A stretch of 64,000 nucleotides of DNA from Malus domestica (lineage: Eukaryota > Streptophyta > Magnoliopsida > Rosales > Rosaceae): the NCBI RefSeq assembly GCF_042453785.1, contig NC_091673.1:11999501-12063500 (forward strand), given 5' to 3'. Positions 22,401-34,259 of this stretch are shown piece after piece. Positions within the stretch are counted from its first letter, which is position 1. Each line of letters begins with the position of its first letter. Position numbers and translations under genes: made by a program. The notes under the pieces were generated by a model, which saw only the letters and a program-made list of their open reading frames with translations, was not told the origin of the DNA and made no database searches.

Positions 22401-22754
22401 GCCCCGTCTAGTTCAAAGCAATACATGGGGATAGAAAGTGGGACTTTTCTGTTTGTGGACAAAAATAAAATAATTAAATTATCTTTGGAAAATAAAAAAT
22501 AGAATAAAATGCACACAAGGTTGTAATTTTCTAACGTCTCTTTGGAGAGGGGCTTTCATTTTCAAATTCCAAATGGGGGCGTTGGAGTGGCCCCTCAGTG
22601 GTGAGGCAGCGTGATAAAGTTACCTAGCAGTGCATGTGGAGGACGAGTGTTTGTGACGTGGGAAGTGGGGCGACGGGTACGTGGCAGTTGAATGGGGTGA
22701 GTATATGATATTTTCCATTCGTAAATCTGAAGTGTTAGTTTCGTCTCCCATATA
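22401..22754. other. Non-coding stretch
   Basis: No gene is visible. If the minus-strand gene start at 22.2 kb is real, this would be its promoter; I cannot name any element in it with confidence. Confidence 0.3.
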
Positions 22755-22910
22755 TTATGAGATGCGCTATCCACACACCTAATTTTATTTCTCACATATC
22801 TCTTGATAATTTTTATACAATGATTTTCTTCAATTCATCCGATCCGACGGTCGAAAATTAAAAAGACGTTTGAGAAGTAAAATGTGATGTGTGAATATCA
22901 CACTCCTATA
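22755..22910. mobile_element. Small MITE with short inverted ends
   Basis: The left end GCTATCCACACACCTAATTT and the reverse complement of the right end GTGATATTCACACATCACAT share most bases over about 35 bp. The unit is about 155 bp with a GAT-rich centre. A diverged relative is at 54,512-54,655. Confidence 0.5.
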
Positions 22911-23270
22911 TTATAAGTTTGATATTCAATTATGGTTCTCTCGTGGATCCGATACTTCCAATATCTTGGTTATATTGATACTAAAGATAGTAGTGCCAAT
23001 TTTATTTTGAAATTGTTTTTTATAGCAGAGGACAGTTGGAATTTTCTTTGAAAATTAAAAAGGGAAATGCTAAAAGTTAATTGGTCAATTTAACATGTCG
23101 TGGTAGTAGTAGTAAGATTTCTTTTAGATTTATTTCATTAAAAACAAAAGTAGTCGATCTTCATTTGTTACAAGAAATTTCCAACTCAAGTTTCATGTAC
23201 GATAGTTGTATAAAAAGAAAAAAAATTGGTGTTTCAACCGAGAGAATACCAACTCATTCATAGAAATTTA

Positions 23271-23300
23271 CTAGAAAAATTGCCCGCGCTCCGCTGCGGG
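23271..23300 (-). mobile_element. Helitron-like 3' terminus (hairpin plus CTAG)
   Basis: On the minus strand an 18-nt hairpin, CCCGCAGCGGAGCGCGGG, is followed after eight bases by CTAG and then a T. A GC-rich hairpin 8-12 nt before a CTRR end, with insertion next to T, is the defining 3' signature of Helitrons. The element would extend to higher coordinates and so would include the RPA1-like pseudogene. I could not find the matching 5' TC end. Confidence 0.55.
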
Positions 23301-24474
23301 TTATGAATCCGTAATCACAATTTAATAACAAAGTGTCCCATAAGATACCACAGCTTTTAGTGTTCTATGATTCACCTCCGAAGTAAGTACCAGCAATATA
23401 CAATTCGTATGATGAGTTTTTCATATGAATTTGAGACTGATGACTATTTAATTTATATCTAAGGTTAGTGGAAGTGCTTATATGCTGGATAGGTGGACCC
23501 GTACTTATGGTAGGTCTTCAGCAAGAATAGGTGGTGCATAAGCATCAAAGCTTAATCCAAAATTTACCATAGGTATCAATAATAATTTTATGCATATTTG
23601 AGGCAAAGTTACACTTGATTTTGCAACACATTCATTCCTAAACATTTTATAAATTAATAGAACAACTAAACAAACAGGGTAAAATAGGTTTTTCAGTTAT
23701 AGAACATTCTATTTATTTTACATCAAAAGCATATTTACAATCCAAAGGGGAGATTTCTAAGTTTTACATTCATATACACTTCCAAAAGTCTCCCACTTTG
23801 TTTAGCGTTCATTTTGCACCTATATTTTACTAACTCTATGTTAAAAGTTCTATGTACATAAAAAAAAACGGATCTGAATGACTAACAGGATGGACTTGCA
23901 AGCCCCAAATATATACAGTTTCAAAAATTGTCCACATGGTTCTAGTTTTCATGTTGCTTCTTTGTCCTTGGGCTCATAAAAAAAAAAAAACTTCCATTTG
24001 TTCTGTATTGTTCAGAGAACTTCAATCATCTTTGCACTTATTCTTGCTGTAGATTGAAATTATATTCTTTGTATCAGAAATATGATAAAAAAGAAAATTA
24101 ACCAACAACGATGTAAGCCATTGTCTAGAAAATGAGTAGATAAATAGACAGAAAGGAGAATTAACAAATTCTGCCCATCCAAGTTCAACTCTACACAAAC
24201 ATAAACTTAAGCATTTGACCTTTTCCTCATGTGTTCACCAAGTTGGGAACCAAATAGCAAAATTTCATCCCCATAGTCCTAACCACAAAGTAAAGCAGTA
24301 CCTATGGGACCTAACTAGTAGTTAAAGCATTAATAACAAATAGATGTAACGTACCAGGTTTTGGAAGTAGTAGATACTATTTCAGTTTTGTTTGGAGACA
24401 TTTTGTTCCTGAGGGATTTGATGGGAAAATCTTCGGTGTCCGAAGCGTTTTGTTCATCTATTTCTTCGGTAATT
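23301..24474. other. AT-rich stretch between Helitron terminus and RPA1-like pseudogene
   Basis: No gene is visible. If the Helitron call is right, this is its 3' non-coding part. Confidence 0.35.
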
Positions 24475-27400
24475 TCAGTTTCCCTTAAATCCATATAAAC
24501 AGAAGAGAGATTAATACATTAGTAAATATCAGGTTATTTGAAAATATAGATACAAATGAGATAGTTACAATGAAAACTCTTACCTCTTTGGTTTTTTTTC
24601 TACTCTTAGAGCTGAAACGACCCTTTGGAATTGAACTTTCTGTAGACGATGTTGTGACAACAGAGCTGAAAGTCTGAGCTGTCGTATCTACCTCCTCAAA
24701 TTCAACCAATGATTCATAAGAAGCTTTGGAACTTGATTGAACAACTTGTATTTTGTCGTCGAAAATCGCTTGGACCAAGAGATCATTTCTGTTGAAATCA
24801 TTTTTCAAATTCCCAAATCGAAGTTGAAATTTTTTTATTTGTCCTTGACATTGGAGAATTGCATATGGCAGCTCTTGTTGATTAGTAAACCCTTTTTTGA
24901 CAACTAAATCATAACATGAAATTCCAAATAAACGTTCAGCCGGTTTATCAATGATGATAGCACTGGTCTCATCGCTGGCGTCTTCGAGTATTAAACTTAC
25001 TTTGAACCTAAGTATATGAAGAACAATGTTTAAGTATAAAGCTTGTGAAATTAGTAATAAACATTTGGCTTACAAAGGTAGGGGAGTTTGAACATTGTGC
25101 TTTACACAAATTAGTACGTCGTTATTTTCATCTTTTCTCAATTGTTTGTAGCAGCATGGACATGCTTTGTACCACCATCCAACATGAGTGTCAAAATGTG
25201 TAATGGCTGCTCTACATAAGACTGAAGCGTTCTGAAATTGCAGAAAAGAGAAACCAAATCTAAATTATATTTTTTCTTTCAATTATGTTTTTTTCATGTT
25301 CAAAGTTTAAAATCTAAGAATGATATGTACTTCACTAATTTGTTATATACCATATGAGGAATATAATTTATTTAACAACAATAAATGATGTGTGTTAGTA
25401 TTACAGCAGCTACACATGTTTGATTTCTAAAACATTGAGAAAAGTTTGTTTACCTTGTACAAATCTGGATCCAAAACATTCAGATCCTGAACAGACAGTT
25501 TTTCAGCGTTTTCCAACTATTCTGATCCCATTAGTTGTCTTGCTGACGTTGGCAACATTTTTACAGAATGAGTCGGACCAACAAAGCTGCACATATTTTT
25601 GTATTCAAATTAAAGAGAATAAGAATCTAAACCATGAAGGGATACTAACATGTTCATTAAGCATTTATCAATTGAAAAAAAAAATTCAAATATTATACCA
25701 TAAGAAAATTGAAAGAATAATTTTCATACTTCTATAGATCTATTGTATCACTATGTAATGCATATACAAACATGGCTTGTGTTTCTAAAGTGTGGGCTCT
25801 CAAAAGTTTGTCCAAATGTATATGTAGATGTTGTTATGGTAGACTAAAATAAACACATTCTTATGAGAGAATTTTTTTATGAATAAGGGAAAAAAAAATA
25901 GGTCCTGAATTTTAACAAACCAAAATATTTTGACCCTAAAGAGAAACAAATTCCGCTTCATCTACTATACAGTAACAACAACAATGAGTAGTATACATCA
26001 TTTTTTTTTAAACAATTGTAGTCAACTTGACAAACCTTTCCAAGTTTGTACATAGCTTGCATAAGTTGACCATACTAAGAAAAAAATGTCTGCTAGTTTG
26101 CAATGTACAATTTCAGGTGGTTCTAGCCAATTATTTGATCAAACTAACATTGAAGAAAGCTAGATCATAGCCTTTTTAATTATAGAAACATGTAAACTAA
26201 AAGAAATATATAAACATTGTATTTCTAGATGTGTTTACTTGAATTAACAGTTTCATATTTATATGCATATAAATAGTAAACAGGTATATCCATAGTTTTT
26301 CCCTCATACTGAATTTCAACATGAAAAAAAATATTTTAAATCATTTGGAGTTTAGAAACTGACATTGCTTTGTAAGGAGTTGCTTCGGGAATGTCTGGAT
26401 TGATGAAAATCATTATGGAAATACTATTGTTCAGCACAATGTTTTCTGGTTGTTTATAGATGAGGAATTAAATCATTATTCTATACAATAAATATGAACA
26501 ATTGAAAATAGATCTGGAAATTTTTATACCTCTAAACCATCTAACTTTAAGGCTTGTAAAAACACCCAAAACTGGTGGGGTCAAGTGTTCCAGAGCTTTG
26601 AAATCAAAGGTCTTTGCAGTGTCACTCCACAATGTCAGGTTAACATCTTCTCTCCTAAGTGAACGGATATTAAGAAAAAACATTAGTATTTTGAATAAAA
26701 TGTGCAACAATTTTGAGAAATTCAAATGTCTCCATATATTGTTGACCTGATATTTTGCAACTTCACTTCACGTATTTTCTCCATTGTCTAATTATTGATC
26801 ATTCTGTCCTCCAAAGGCTTTACTGCAGTGATGCATCCCAGAACATCTCAAAATTTGTCCAAAGATTGTAGTTAGATCTCAAGATGCTTCAAAAGATATT
26901 GACAAAATGATACTAAACTGATGTTAAATTTTTTTATTTTTTATATATGTACAATTACCTGTGAGAATATCATCTTGATTGATGCGAGAAAACAGTTGGG
27001 AATAATCAAGTAAAACCGCTGTGAGGGAATGTTTGGATGAACACCTGGCAACTCTTCAAAATTTGTTTTTGTATTGAAGCACACTTGCGCATCATGGGGG
27101 ACAATTTTGTAGGATGATTTACAACGACTAGTAGAAAAGCGAGTGATCTCATAAACATGATTAGCTTTAATTTTTGGAGCAACATACTCATAATCTATTT
27201 CTTTTGCAGATGCTTGAATTGCATCTTTCTGCATGATTAAAAATAATTTAACAAAATTAGGTAGATAAATATGAACAGTACATCTTTTAAAGTCAAAAAA
27301 TATAATCCAATAAAATGATTTTCTTATTTATTTATAGGAGAATTCAAAAATTGCATCTTTCTGCCAAATTTAGGTCATCATTATTGATAAATGCATGGAT

Positions 27401-27579
27401 CATGGTATTATCAAAATTAAAAACAAAATTCTTACCATTTCATCAACCAATATACATTGAAGACCACCAAACGTATTATCCTTTCCTATAACCTTAGGTC
27501 TCCAAATTCTGCATACACGGACTTTGATCTTCTTATTAAACTGAAAAGGTCCTAAATTTCGGATAGGATCTATCTTCAT
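24475..27579 (-). pseudogene. RPA1-like (replication protein A 70-kDa subunit B-like) pseudogene
   Basis: RPA1 binds single-stranded DNA through OB folds. Minus-strand exons with good splice sites are 27579-27436 (KKIKVRVCRIWRPKV, TFGGLQCILVDEM), 27228-26959 (ANHVYEITRF, YKIVPHDAQV), 26846-26747 (CITAVKPLEDRM), 26654-26530 (LTLWSDTAKTFDF), 26445-26360 (FINPDIPEATPYKAM), 25586-25454, 25231-25074 (C-terminal zinc OB fold: WWYKACPCCYKQLR, then LICVKH) and 25007-24584 (LFGISCYDLVVKKG). Phases agree across most junctions, but not between 26360 and 25586, where an exon may be missing. Lesions are an in-frame TAG at 26788-26790, another at 25517-25519, and a frame loss of about 4 nt near 27,003. After the last donor the next frame stops at once. 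RPA-like genes are known passengers of plant Helitrons. Confidence 0.75.
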
Positions 27580-29519
27580 TCCGCTACAAAACTGCAAACA
27601 AATTTACATGGCATTAGATGTCAGTCGTCTGGGGTACTGCTTGTTTGATTTTCTTGAACCCCCTTTAAAACGAGAGTGTGGTATACATTATTTATAAATG
27701 TAGACATCTAAATTTGAACAAAAGAAAAGAATACCATCACATGAAATAACGCATTTCAAGATCTAGATTAAAAGGACAACTAAAATATATAGAAGAGTAT
27801 CCAAAATGATATCCATTGAAATTACAGTTCCCCTGTTAACTGAATGAAAATAGAACATCAAAGTGAGATTCTGTTTTGTAATCCAATTTGGTGCCTAAAG
27901 AAGAATTTTGGCATTCAGTCAATTACGTGTGTTCAATGCCATTTCTTCGTAGTGGAATTCCATATAACAATGTCAAAGCCACATTCTGCAGTTTAAGCTA
28001 ATTTAACGCTCGTATCCTAAATTATTATGATATCAATAGCTACTAACAGAGTTCCATGATCACTCGAACATCCATTTTTCTATGATCACCAGAATATCTA
28101 ATGTTTATATCTTAGAATACTTATCAATACATATGCAAGGTAATTGCTTTCACTAAATTCAAGCAACATATTTTGTTCACCATAAAATTGTAAATAATTG
28201 TTTTTTCAGTCAAGTAGCGACCAGAAGAAGAGGTTAATCTAAACCAGTCTAGTAAAGAGTAGGAATACAAATAATCTAAACCATAGTCTTCTTTCTATCA
28301 TTAAAATATTACCTTCCAAACTGAAAAAAGGAACTCACCCATTGAAGGAGGATTAGAACTATTAAACATAACTGAATTCCTAAACCACTCAAAATATTAC
28401 CTTCAAAATATTCACCTCTCAGAAACACCTTGAAATCCCACAAAGTTGTCCAATTTCTAGTAGAATTCACCTTCTTCCAGTGTTGGGAAGCTATACCAGA
28501 AAACAGAAAGCAGAAGAACAAACACTTGGTCTGCACAAATTATTCAGATTAACAAAACCCATAATTAGATTCATTCAGGGTAAAACACACAAAGCAAAGA
28601 AACACCAATCAAATGAAGTAGCTTTCATATTCAAAAAGCTAAAAATAAAACAACCCAGAAAAAAAGGATAACAAAAAATGCTTTGAAAAGTTGAGGAATT
28701 TGGGTCTGGATGGTCCAGCTCCTCTTCTGAAAATGGAGGCTGCAAGCAAAAGCCTAAAAACCACAACCCAGGATTATACGACTTTAAGAACTACAAATTC
28801 AGAGTTTTGAATACTTTCATTTGTTTTGGATATACATACAACTAATTACAATTCAATCATATTAGGAAAATAATTAGACTATACAATAACATCAATTAAA
28901 TCTTAAGAATGATAAAATTTGCTGTATTTCAAAAAACCCATATGGAAACGTGTAAACAATTCGCAAATGAGATTCAGAGTTAAATAAATACCTTGGGTAC
29001 TTGATCATGAGGTCGCGAGAGACATGACAACGACAAAGACCGATGTACAGCGAGTCAAACGTGTGGAGGATGCGTTCATGTCATGGTCGAGCAGTTCAAA
29101 TCAGCAAGGAAGTTGCCGCAAGGATGCTGGTGAAGAAATAACTGAGGAAACACAAAAGGAAAATTGTGGTTCATGGATTGGCAACGGAAGAAGATTCATG
29201 CGGTGGGGGAGGAAAACGGTGAGGGAAAAAAACTTCCACGCGTCGCTAAAGTGTTAAGCATATGACAGCAAAGCAAAAAGGGCAAGGTTGTAATAACATA
29301 CAAATAAGTGAGGGCCAAAAAGGAAGAATTCCACCCAAACAGAAGTCCTCTGAAACTCCGATTTCAATATAATCAAACACAAACAAAATACCAACTCAAC
29401 TTTGATTATAAAATAACAGTACACAACAACGATTTGATAAAATAACATTACACAACAATGATTTCAACGATCAGCAAAGGTTCAAGGCATAATCACCCTA
29501 ATTAAAAAAAATTGACAAC
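27580..29519. other. Upstream region of the RPA1-like pseudogene, no gene recognised
   Basis: A splice acceptor TTTGCAG lies just before the first coding exon, so a 5' UTR exon probably lies upstream; I could not place it. Short open frames at 28.3-28.8 kb on the minus strand and 29.0-29.3 kb on the plus strand have no recognisable motif. Confidence 0.35.
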
Positions 29520-29614
29520 ACCCCAAATCCTCCTAAAACTCCCTATCAGTATATACCAACTCATCCCCCCAAATCCTCCTAAAACTCCCTATCAGTATAT
29601 ACCAACTCATCCCC
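29520..29614 (+). repeat. Two tandem copies of a 46-bp sequence
   Basis: CCCCAAATCCTCCTAAAACT and the following 26 bases occur twice in a row with almost no change, which indicates a recent local duplication. No gene is involved. Confidence 0.75.
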
Positions 29615-30014
29615 AAAAAATTTGCACAGATAACAAACAAACAATAGCAAATGCAATATATAGGAAAAAAAAAAAGAAAATCCAAAGCCAAAGAAAATTG
29701 GAACTTACCAAGGATGCACAAATGTGTGGCCAAAGAAGAAAAACAGGCGAGCGACTCCGTCCATAAGAAGAAAAAGAACACTGGAATTGAAGAGAAATCC
29801 GGTGAATCAAAGAGAAATCGGTCAAATCGAAGAGGTGTGCAAAGCGATGAACGCATGGGCAAAAAATGGAGGAACTGTGAGGAACAATGTGCAGAAGAAA
29901 GAAAAGAACGCTAAAATCGAAGAGGGAGTCACATGGAAAAAGAGGATGGCCAGGATGATCAACACGTGGCCAAAGAGTGGAAGAACTCAGACGAAACGAA
30001 AGGATAATAATAAG
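29615..30014. other. Purine-rich flank of the complete Tat element
   Basis: GAAGAA- and AAAG-rich sequence gives open frames on both strands, with no recognisable protein. ATAAG at 30,010-30,014 is the left target-site duplication of the element that follows. Confidence 0.5.
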
Positions 30015-31554
30015 TGTTCGTGGCAGGAATTTCCGTGGGGAATGCTTCCTAGTTGACGAGCACATAGCTCCCCGAGAGGTTGACGCCGGTTGATGCTTTC
30101 TGTCGGGCTTCTGCTTTACTGGCGGGCTTGTCGGGTAAGGCTGAAAGAGAAGGACAAAGTTAACTTTGAAAGGTGCCTTTGTGAGGCCTTAGGTGTAGGC
30201 CTTGAGGCTCACAATCAAGATTAACTTTGAATTGCTCAGGTGTGCCACTACTATCTTCAGCATGGCAGATGTAGAACGGATGTTTGAGTTTTAATTATAT
30301 ATATTCAAGAGACTATGTTAGTTATTGACAACTGCCTTTGTGGGGCCTTAGGTATAGGCCTTGAGGCTTCCCATAAATAACTAACTTAGTACTCAAACAC
30401 ATAAGGTTCATTTTGTTGGTTATATGGGTCTTATAACCATCATACTTCTGATTACCTGAATCCAAATAGGTGCCTTTGTGGGGCCTTGAATAGGCCTTGA
30501 GGCTTCCCATCAGAATTTATCCCGTACTCGAACGTTCTTGCCCGAGAAATAGGATGAATCCAAATAGGTGCCTTTTGTAGGGCCTTGAATAGGCCTTGAG
30601 GCTTCCCATCAGAATTCATCCCGTACTCAAACGTTATATGGTCATCATAATATAATAGAAATAAAACTAAGTGGTAGGTCGATTACTTGCGCCCCAAGTA
30701 ACTTCGGACTTTTTGTTTATCAAAGCTTGTCGTGGATGGGTTAAGTCCACATCAGGTTCTTTTTTATGCCTTGAGGCCATGGACTTTTTAGGGTGATCAA
30801 ATCTTATATGCCCGAGGGCTTAGAGTTTAGATCTAGTTTGAACTGTGAAGACATATTCAAATCGGATTCAAGCGTTGAGAGAGTCTTTTAATAGCTATAT
30901 AACTAGAAATAATTTGGATACAACTTGAAGTATACAACATATTGCTAGGCTAATGAATGAAAAGACAAAAACAAAGAAGGTCGGGCAAGGTTGATCGTCT
31001 TGCAACTTCCTATCTTTGTGGGTAAACAGAAGGTTTGAAAGCTTAGAAAAGGGGTTGGGAGGTGAGTTTGCAGAAAGAAAATCGATATTACAGCAGGCGT
31101 TGAGCAGTGTAGCAGAGCTATTACAAAGGCTTTGTCCCGAAAGGGATGAAGGCTTGGGCTTACTACAACTTCATTTTGAAGGCAAATCTGGCTTTGAGCA
31201 GAGTTTATGCTTTTGTTTGTTTGTTTTGAGTGTCCTTGATTCTGACTTTTCTTTCTCCTTTTATAGCCACCTTGGCTTGGCCTCCTGTAGCAATAATCTT
31301 GCCCGAATGTAGTTTGAAGGATATTGACTCATCAGCTATTTACTTGTATTGCCATCATAAAGTACTTTTGGGCTGATTAGCTGGTTGGTCTATACCACTT
31401 GGCCCTTAGGTAGTTGAGCAAGTGGTGCAAATGAGCTGCACCTAGTCGGGAAAGGCCTTTTCTGCTTTCTAGGTCTGGGCTGAGCTTCGGGCTTTTCCTT
31501 CTCTTTTTGGGCCAACTTCCTTCTAAGCCCAAAGTTTAAGTTTCAACCCAAACA
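30015..31554 (-). repeat. 3' LTR of the complete Tat element (1,540 bp)
   Basis: It pairs with 38,103-39,784. It contains three tandem units carrying GGTGCCTTTGTGGGGCCTTG...AGGCCTTGAGGCTTCCCATC (about 30,340, 30,470 and 30,570), where the other LTR has four. A TATA box CTATAAAAGG lies on the minus strand at about 31,259-31,268. Confidence 0.92.
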
Positions 31555-32508
31555 GTGCCCCCTTTAATCAATATTCAGACTGGAGTTCCAAGCGCCAATA
31601 TTGATTGAATATCCGCATACTTGCATACCCGCTCTTGGAACTTTTGTTTTTCTAGACATGAGGCCTACGACCATGCGTCTCTTGCTCTTCTCACGACCTT
31701 TGGGTTACCCTCTGAGGTTTCTATAAATTCAGGTTTGATTTTGCCTTTTGCTCAGTCAACCAAATTCCTTCAACCTTCGCTTCAATTAACCCCGAGTATT
31801 TTTGCCTTTTTAGTTTTCTCCCCAAGATTGAGAAATGATCTTTTGAAGATTCAAATGGGGTTTCCTAAAACTCCCTTTTCGTGAGAAAAAGAGTTTTCAT
31901 CAAATAACCACTATCCCCAACACCCTTGGTCAGACACCCCGCTTTCCCCAACACCCTTGGTCAGGCAGTGCTCCTATGAAGACTTGCCTTCCCGCTCGTC
32001 GCCATGATAAATCAGGCTTCACCATCATATATGGTGATGACTCTGCCTGAGGATCATCTACCAGGCACGTCTTGGCCGCACAACCTGATCACCTGATCGG
32101 ATTCTACCCATGAAGATACCAGAAAACCAGCTAAGACGTCATTGCACCTGGAAGGAGTCGTACCTAGTACATCGGGATTTAATTGAATTTGTTGTAAACT
32201 TCACCAATTTGTCGAAAATGAAATAAACAATATGTTAACAATCTTGTGTCTTTCTGTCTTCTTGAATGACTGATGAATATACACTATACTTTAGCATCCC
32301 GAAACCTGTTTTACCTTGCATCCTCCTCGATGTAACAATCCCTAACATCCCATAATGTAGGACAATACCTTTTCAAGAATTTAACATTAATGGGATGTTT
32401 CTGCCAATTCCTTTCGAGGTCCGCCAAGTAATATCCCCATTTGTCTAATACTTGACTAACTATGAAAAGACCTTCCCACATCGGGCTCCACTTTCCAAAG
32501 CCCCTAAG
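31555..32508 (-). other. 3' untranslated part and polypurine tract of the complete Tat element
   Basis: The minus strand reads TTAAAGGGGGCAC at 31,567-31,555 immediately before the 3' LTR, a good polypurine tract. The rest, between it and integrase, has no recognised gene and, unlike the left Tat element, no tandem array. Confidence 0.6.
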
Positions 32509-33210
32509 CTAAGCTCCTAGAGGAAGAACTGTCTTCCACACCAAATCTCCTTCCTTGTAAGACTTTGTTTTCACCCTTTTGTTATACGCTCGGGTAACAA
32601 CTCTCTTTCCTTCCTGAATCTGGTTCAGGGCTTCAATTCGGGCTACATCTAAGTCTTCAATCCCTTGACACATGGCTTCGATGTATTCTTCGCTGTGTAA
32701 CCCAAACTGATTTTGAATTCTAACAGAACTCACATTGATCTCCATGGGAAGCATTGCATCTTGCCCGAAGGTTAGAGCATAAGGAGTTGTCCTTGTACCT
32801 GCCCTCTTGGAAGTTCTGTATGCCCACAAAGTATTCCCCAGCTTTTCATGCCATTTTTCCGGACTATCAATCACCATTCTTTTGATAATGTTTACTAAAA
32901 TCTTGTTGCTAGATTCTGCTTGGCCATTTGACTGCGGGTAATAAGGACTGGACCGGATCATCTTTATTTTGTATTTGCTTGCAAATTCTTCAACTTCTTT
33001 TGAAATAAAAAATGGCCCTCGATCTGTCACTATGGTTTCGGGCACCCTAAATCTATGCAGAATCTTGGTCTCAATAAAATTTTTGATCGCAGCTGAGGTT
33101 ATGGTTTTCACCGCCGAGGCCTCCACCCATTTGGTAAAGTAATCCGTTGCTACAATGATAAAAGTGTGCCCCTTGCTAGAAGCCGGGTAAATCTGCCCGA
33201 TGAAGTCCAT
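32509..33210 (-). CDS. Integrase core of the complete Tat element
   Basis: This 233-residue frame begins with MDFIGQIYPA, the usual start of the catalytic core. It has the three acidic residues in the D,D35E pattern: Asp23 in ATDYFTKW, Asp63 in VTDRGPFF and Glu99 in NGQAESSNK. The C-terminal part (residues about 200-230, KTKSYKEGDLVWK) is the typical DNA-binding tail, and it ends in a stop soon after. The N-terminal HHCC region is in a separate frame upstream (33,622-33,371), so the enzyme is not made as one chain. Integrase inserts element cDNA into the host chromosome. Confidence 0.85.
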   Translation of the reverse strand: MDFIGQIYPASSKGHTFIIVATDYFTKWVEASAVKTITSAAIKNFIETKILHRFRVPETIVTDRGPFFISKEVEEFASKYKIKMIRSSPYYPQSNGQAESSNKILVNIIKRMVIDSPEKWHEKLGNTLWAYRTSKRAGTRTTPYALTFGQDAMLPMEINVSSVRIQNQFGLHSEEYIEAMCQGIEDLDVARIEALNQIQEGKRVVTRAYNKRVKTKSYKEGDLVWKTVLPLGA

Positions 33211-33370
33211 TGCCTATCATCTGAAGGGCTAGGGCTTGACTACTGGATTTAAATGCACAGAGGGTACATGTGTGGAGATGACCGTGCCTTTGACATTCCT
33301 CACACCCTCGGGCATAGGACTTGCAATCTTTTTCCATGTCGGGCAAAAAATAACCATATCGCCTAAGTAA

Positions 33371-33622
33371 TCACCTCATCTTTGTCCCCGCCTGATATGC
33401 TCCACATATTCCTTCATGTACTTCAGCCATCACTCTCATGGACTCCTCTTGGCCTAAGCATTTCAATAATAACCCGTCTGGAGTCTTCCTTAGTAGGTTT
33501 TTCGCCCATAAGACATACTTAGTTGCTTGCTGTCTATTCTTCTTGCTGATGGGTGAAGAGGGATCTTTCAAATGATGGATGATGGGTGATCTCCAATCTT
33601 CTATCTCAGCTTCCTGAACCAT
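33371..33622 (-). pseudogene. Zinc-binding N-terminal part of integrase, split off
   Basis: The minus strand shows VMAEVHEGICGAYQAGTKMR, the His pair of the integrase HHCC domain; functional relatives usually have His where this copy has Tyr. The frame stops at 33,371 before the two Cys. A CEECQRH-like remnant lies in another frame near 33,290. This break separates the zinc domain from the core. Confidence 0.7.
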
Positions 33623-33670
33623 TACATCCAGGCTGAATCCCCTTTCCAGGATAGAAGGAAGATTTCTCCT

Positions 33671-34045
33671 TTAAATCTCGACATCCAACCCATATCTTTT
33701 TTCCTGTATTGGCATGCCCGAGGCCAATTGCGCCATCTCATTAGCTGCTAGGTTGGCTTCCCTGGGAACATGACTCACCGATATATCAGAATCCCAATAA
33801 CTCAACAATTGTGTGGCCACCAAATAGTATCCGGCCATGGTGATATGTCTGCACTTGAACTCCCTATTTAGCTGGTTTATTACCAATTCTGAATCACCAA
33901 ACACCTTAACTTCCATTGTCCCCAGATCCATCAAGATTTCCAAACCAATTATTAAGGCCTCATACTCTGCCCGATTGTTGGTATTCCCTTGATAATCCAA
34001 GAGAAATAAGTAATAATGATAAATCCCTTGAGGGTTGATAATCAC
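33671..34045 (-). CDS. Second RNase H domain of the complete Tat element
   Basis: The 124-residue frame shows NTNNRAEYEALIIGLEILMDLG, then VFGDSELVINQL and SHVPREANLAANEMAQLA, which are the acidic and His-proximal motifs of an RNase H fold. This second RNase H between the RT-linked one and integrase defines the Tat lineage. The start is inside the domain; the first beta strands lie upstream in another frame, so the domain is incomplete as one frame. Confidence 0.75.
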   Translation of the reverse strand: MIINPQGIYHYYLFLLDYQGNTNNRAEYEALIIGLEILMDLGTMEVKVFGDSELVINQLNREFKCRHITMAGYYLVATQLLSYWDSDISVSHVPREANLAANEMAQLASGMPIQEKRYGLDVEI

Positions 34046-34259
34046 AATCCTAGCTCATGAAGCCCTCTGAGTATAAGAACCATCGAAATACAGCTTCCAA
34101 GGAGTAATCCATAAATCAGCCACTCTTCTTATCTCCTGCTGGATCCACTCCTCTTTGCCCGAGATCCCTTTGCCTGGCGGGATCCAAACATTAGTAACTT
34201 CCAGGGTTCCTGGTATATTGATTATCTCATCTCGAGATTATTGATGTTCCGCCAAGAAG

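Noticed and set aside
29607..30065. 152-codon minus-strand frame and overlapping plus-strand frames
   Set aside because: Purine-rich low-complexity DNA opens both strands; no motif, and the frame runs into the LTR.
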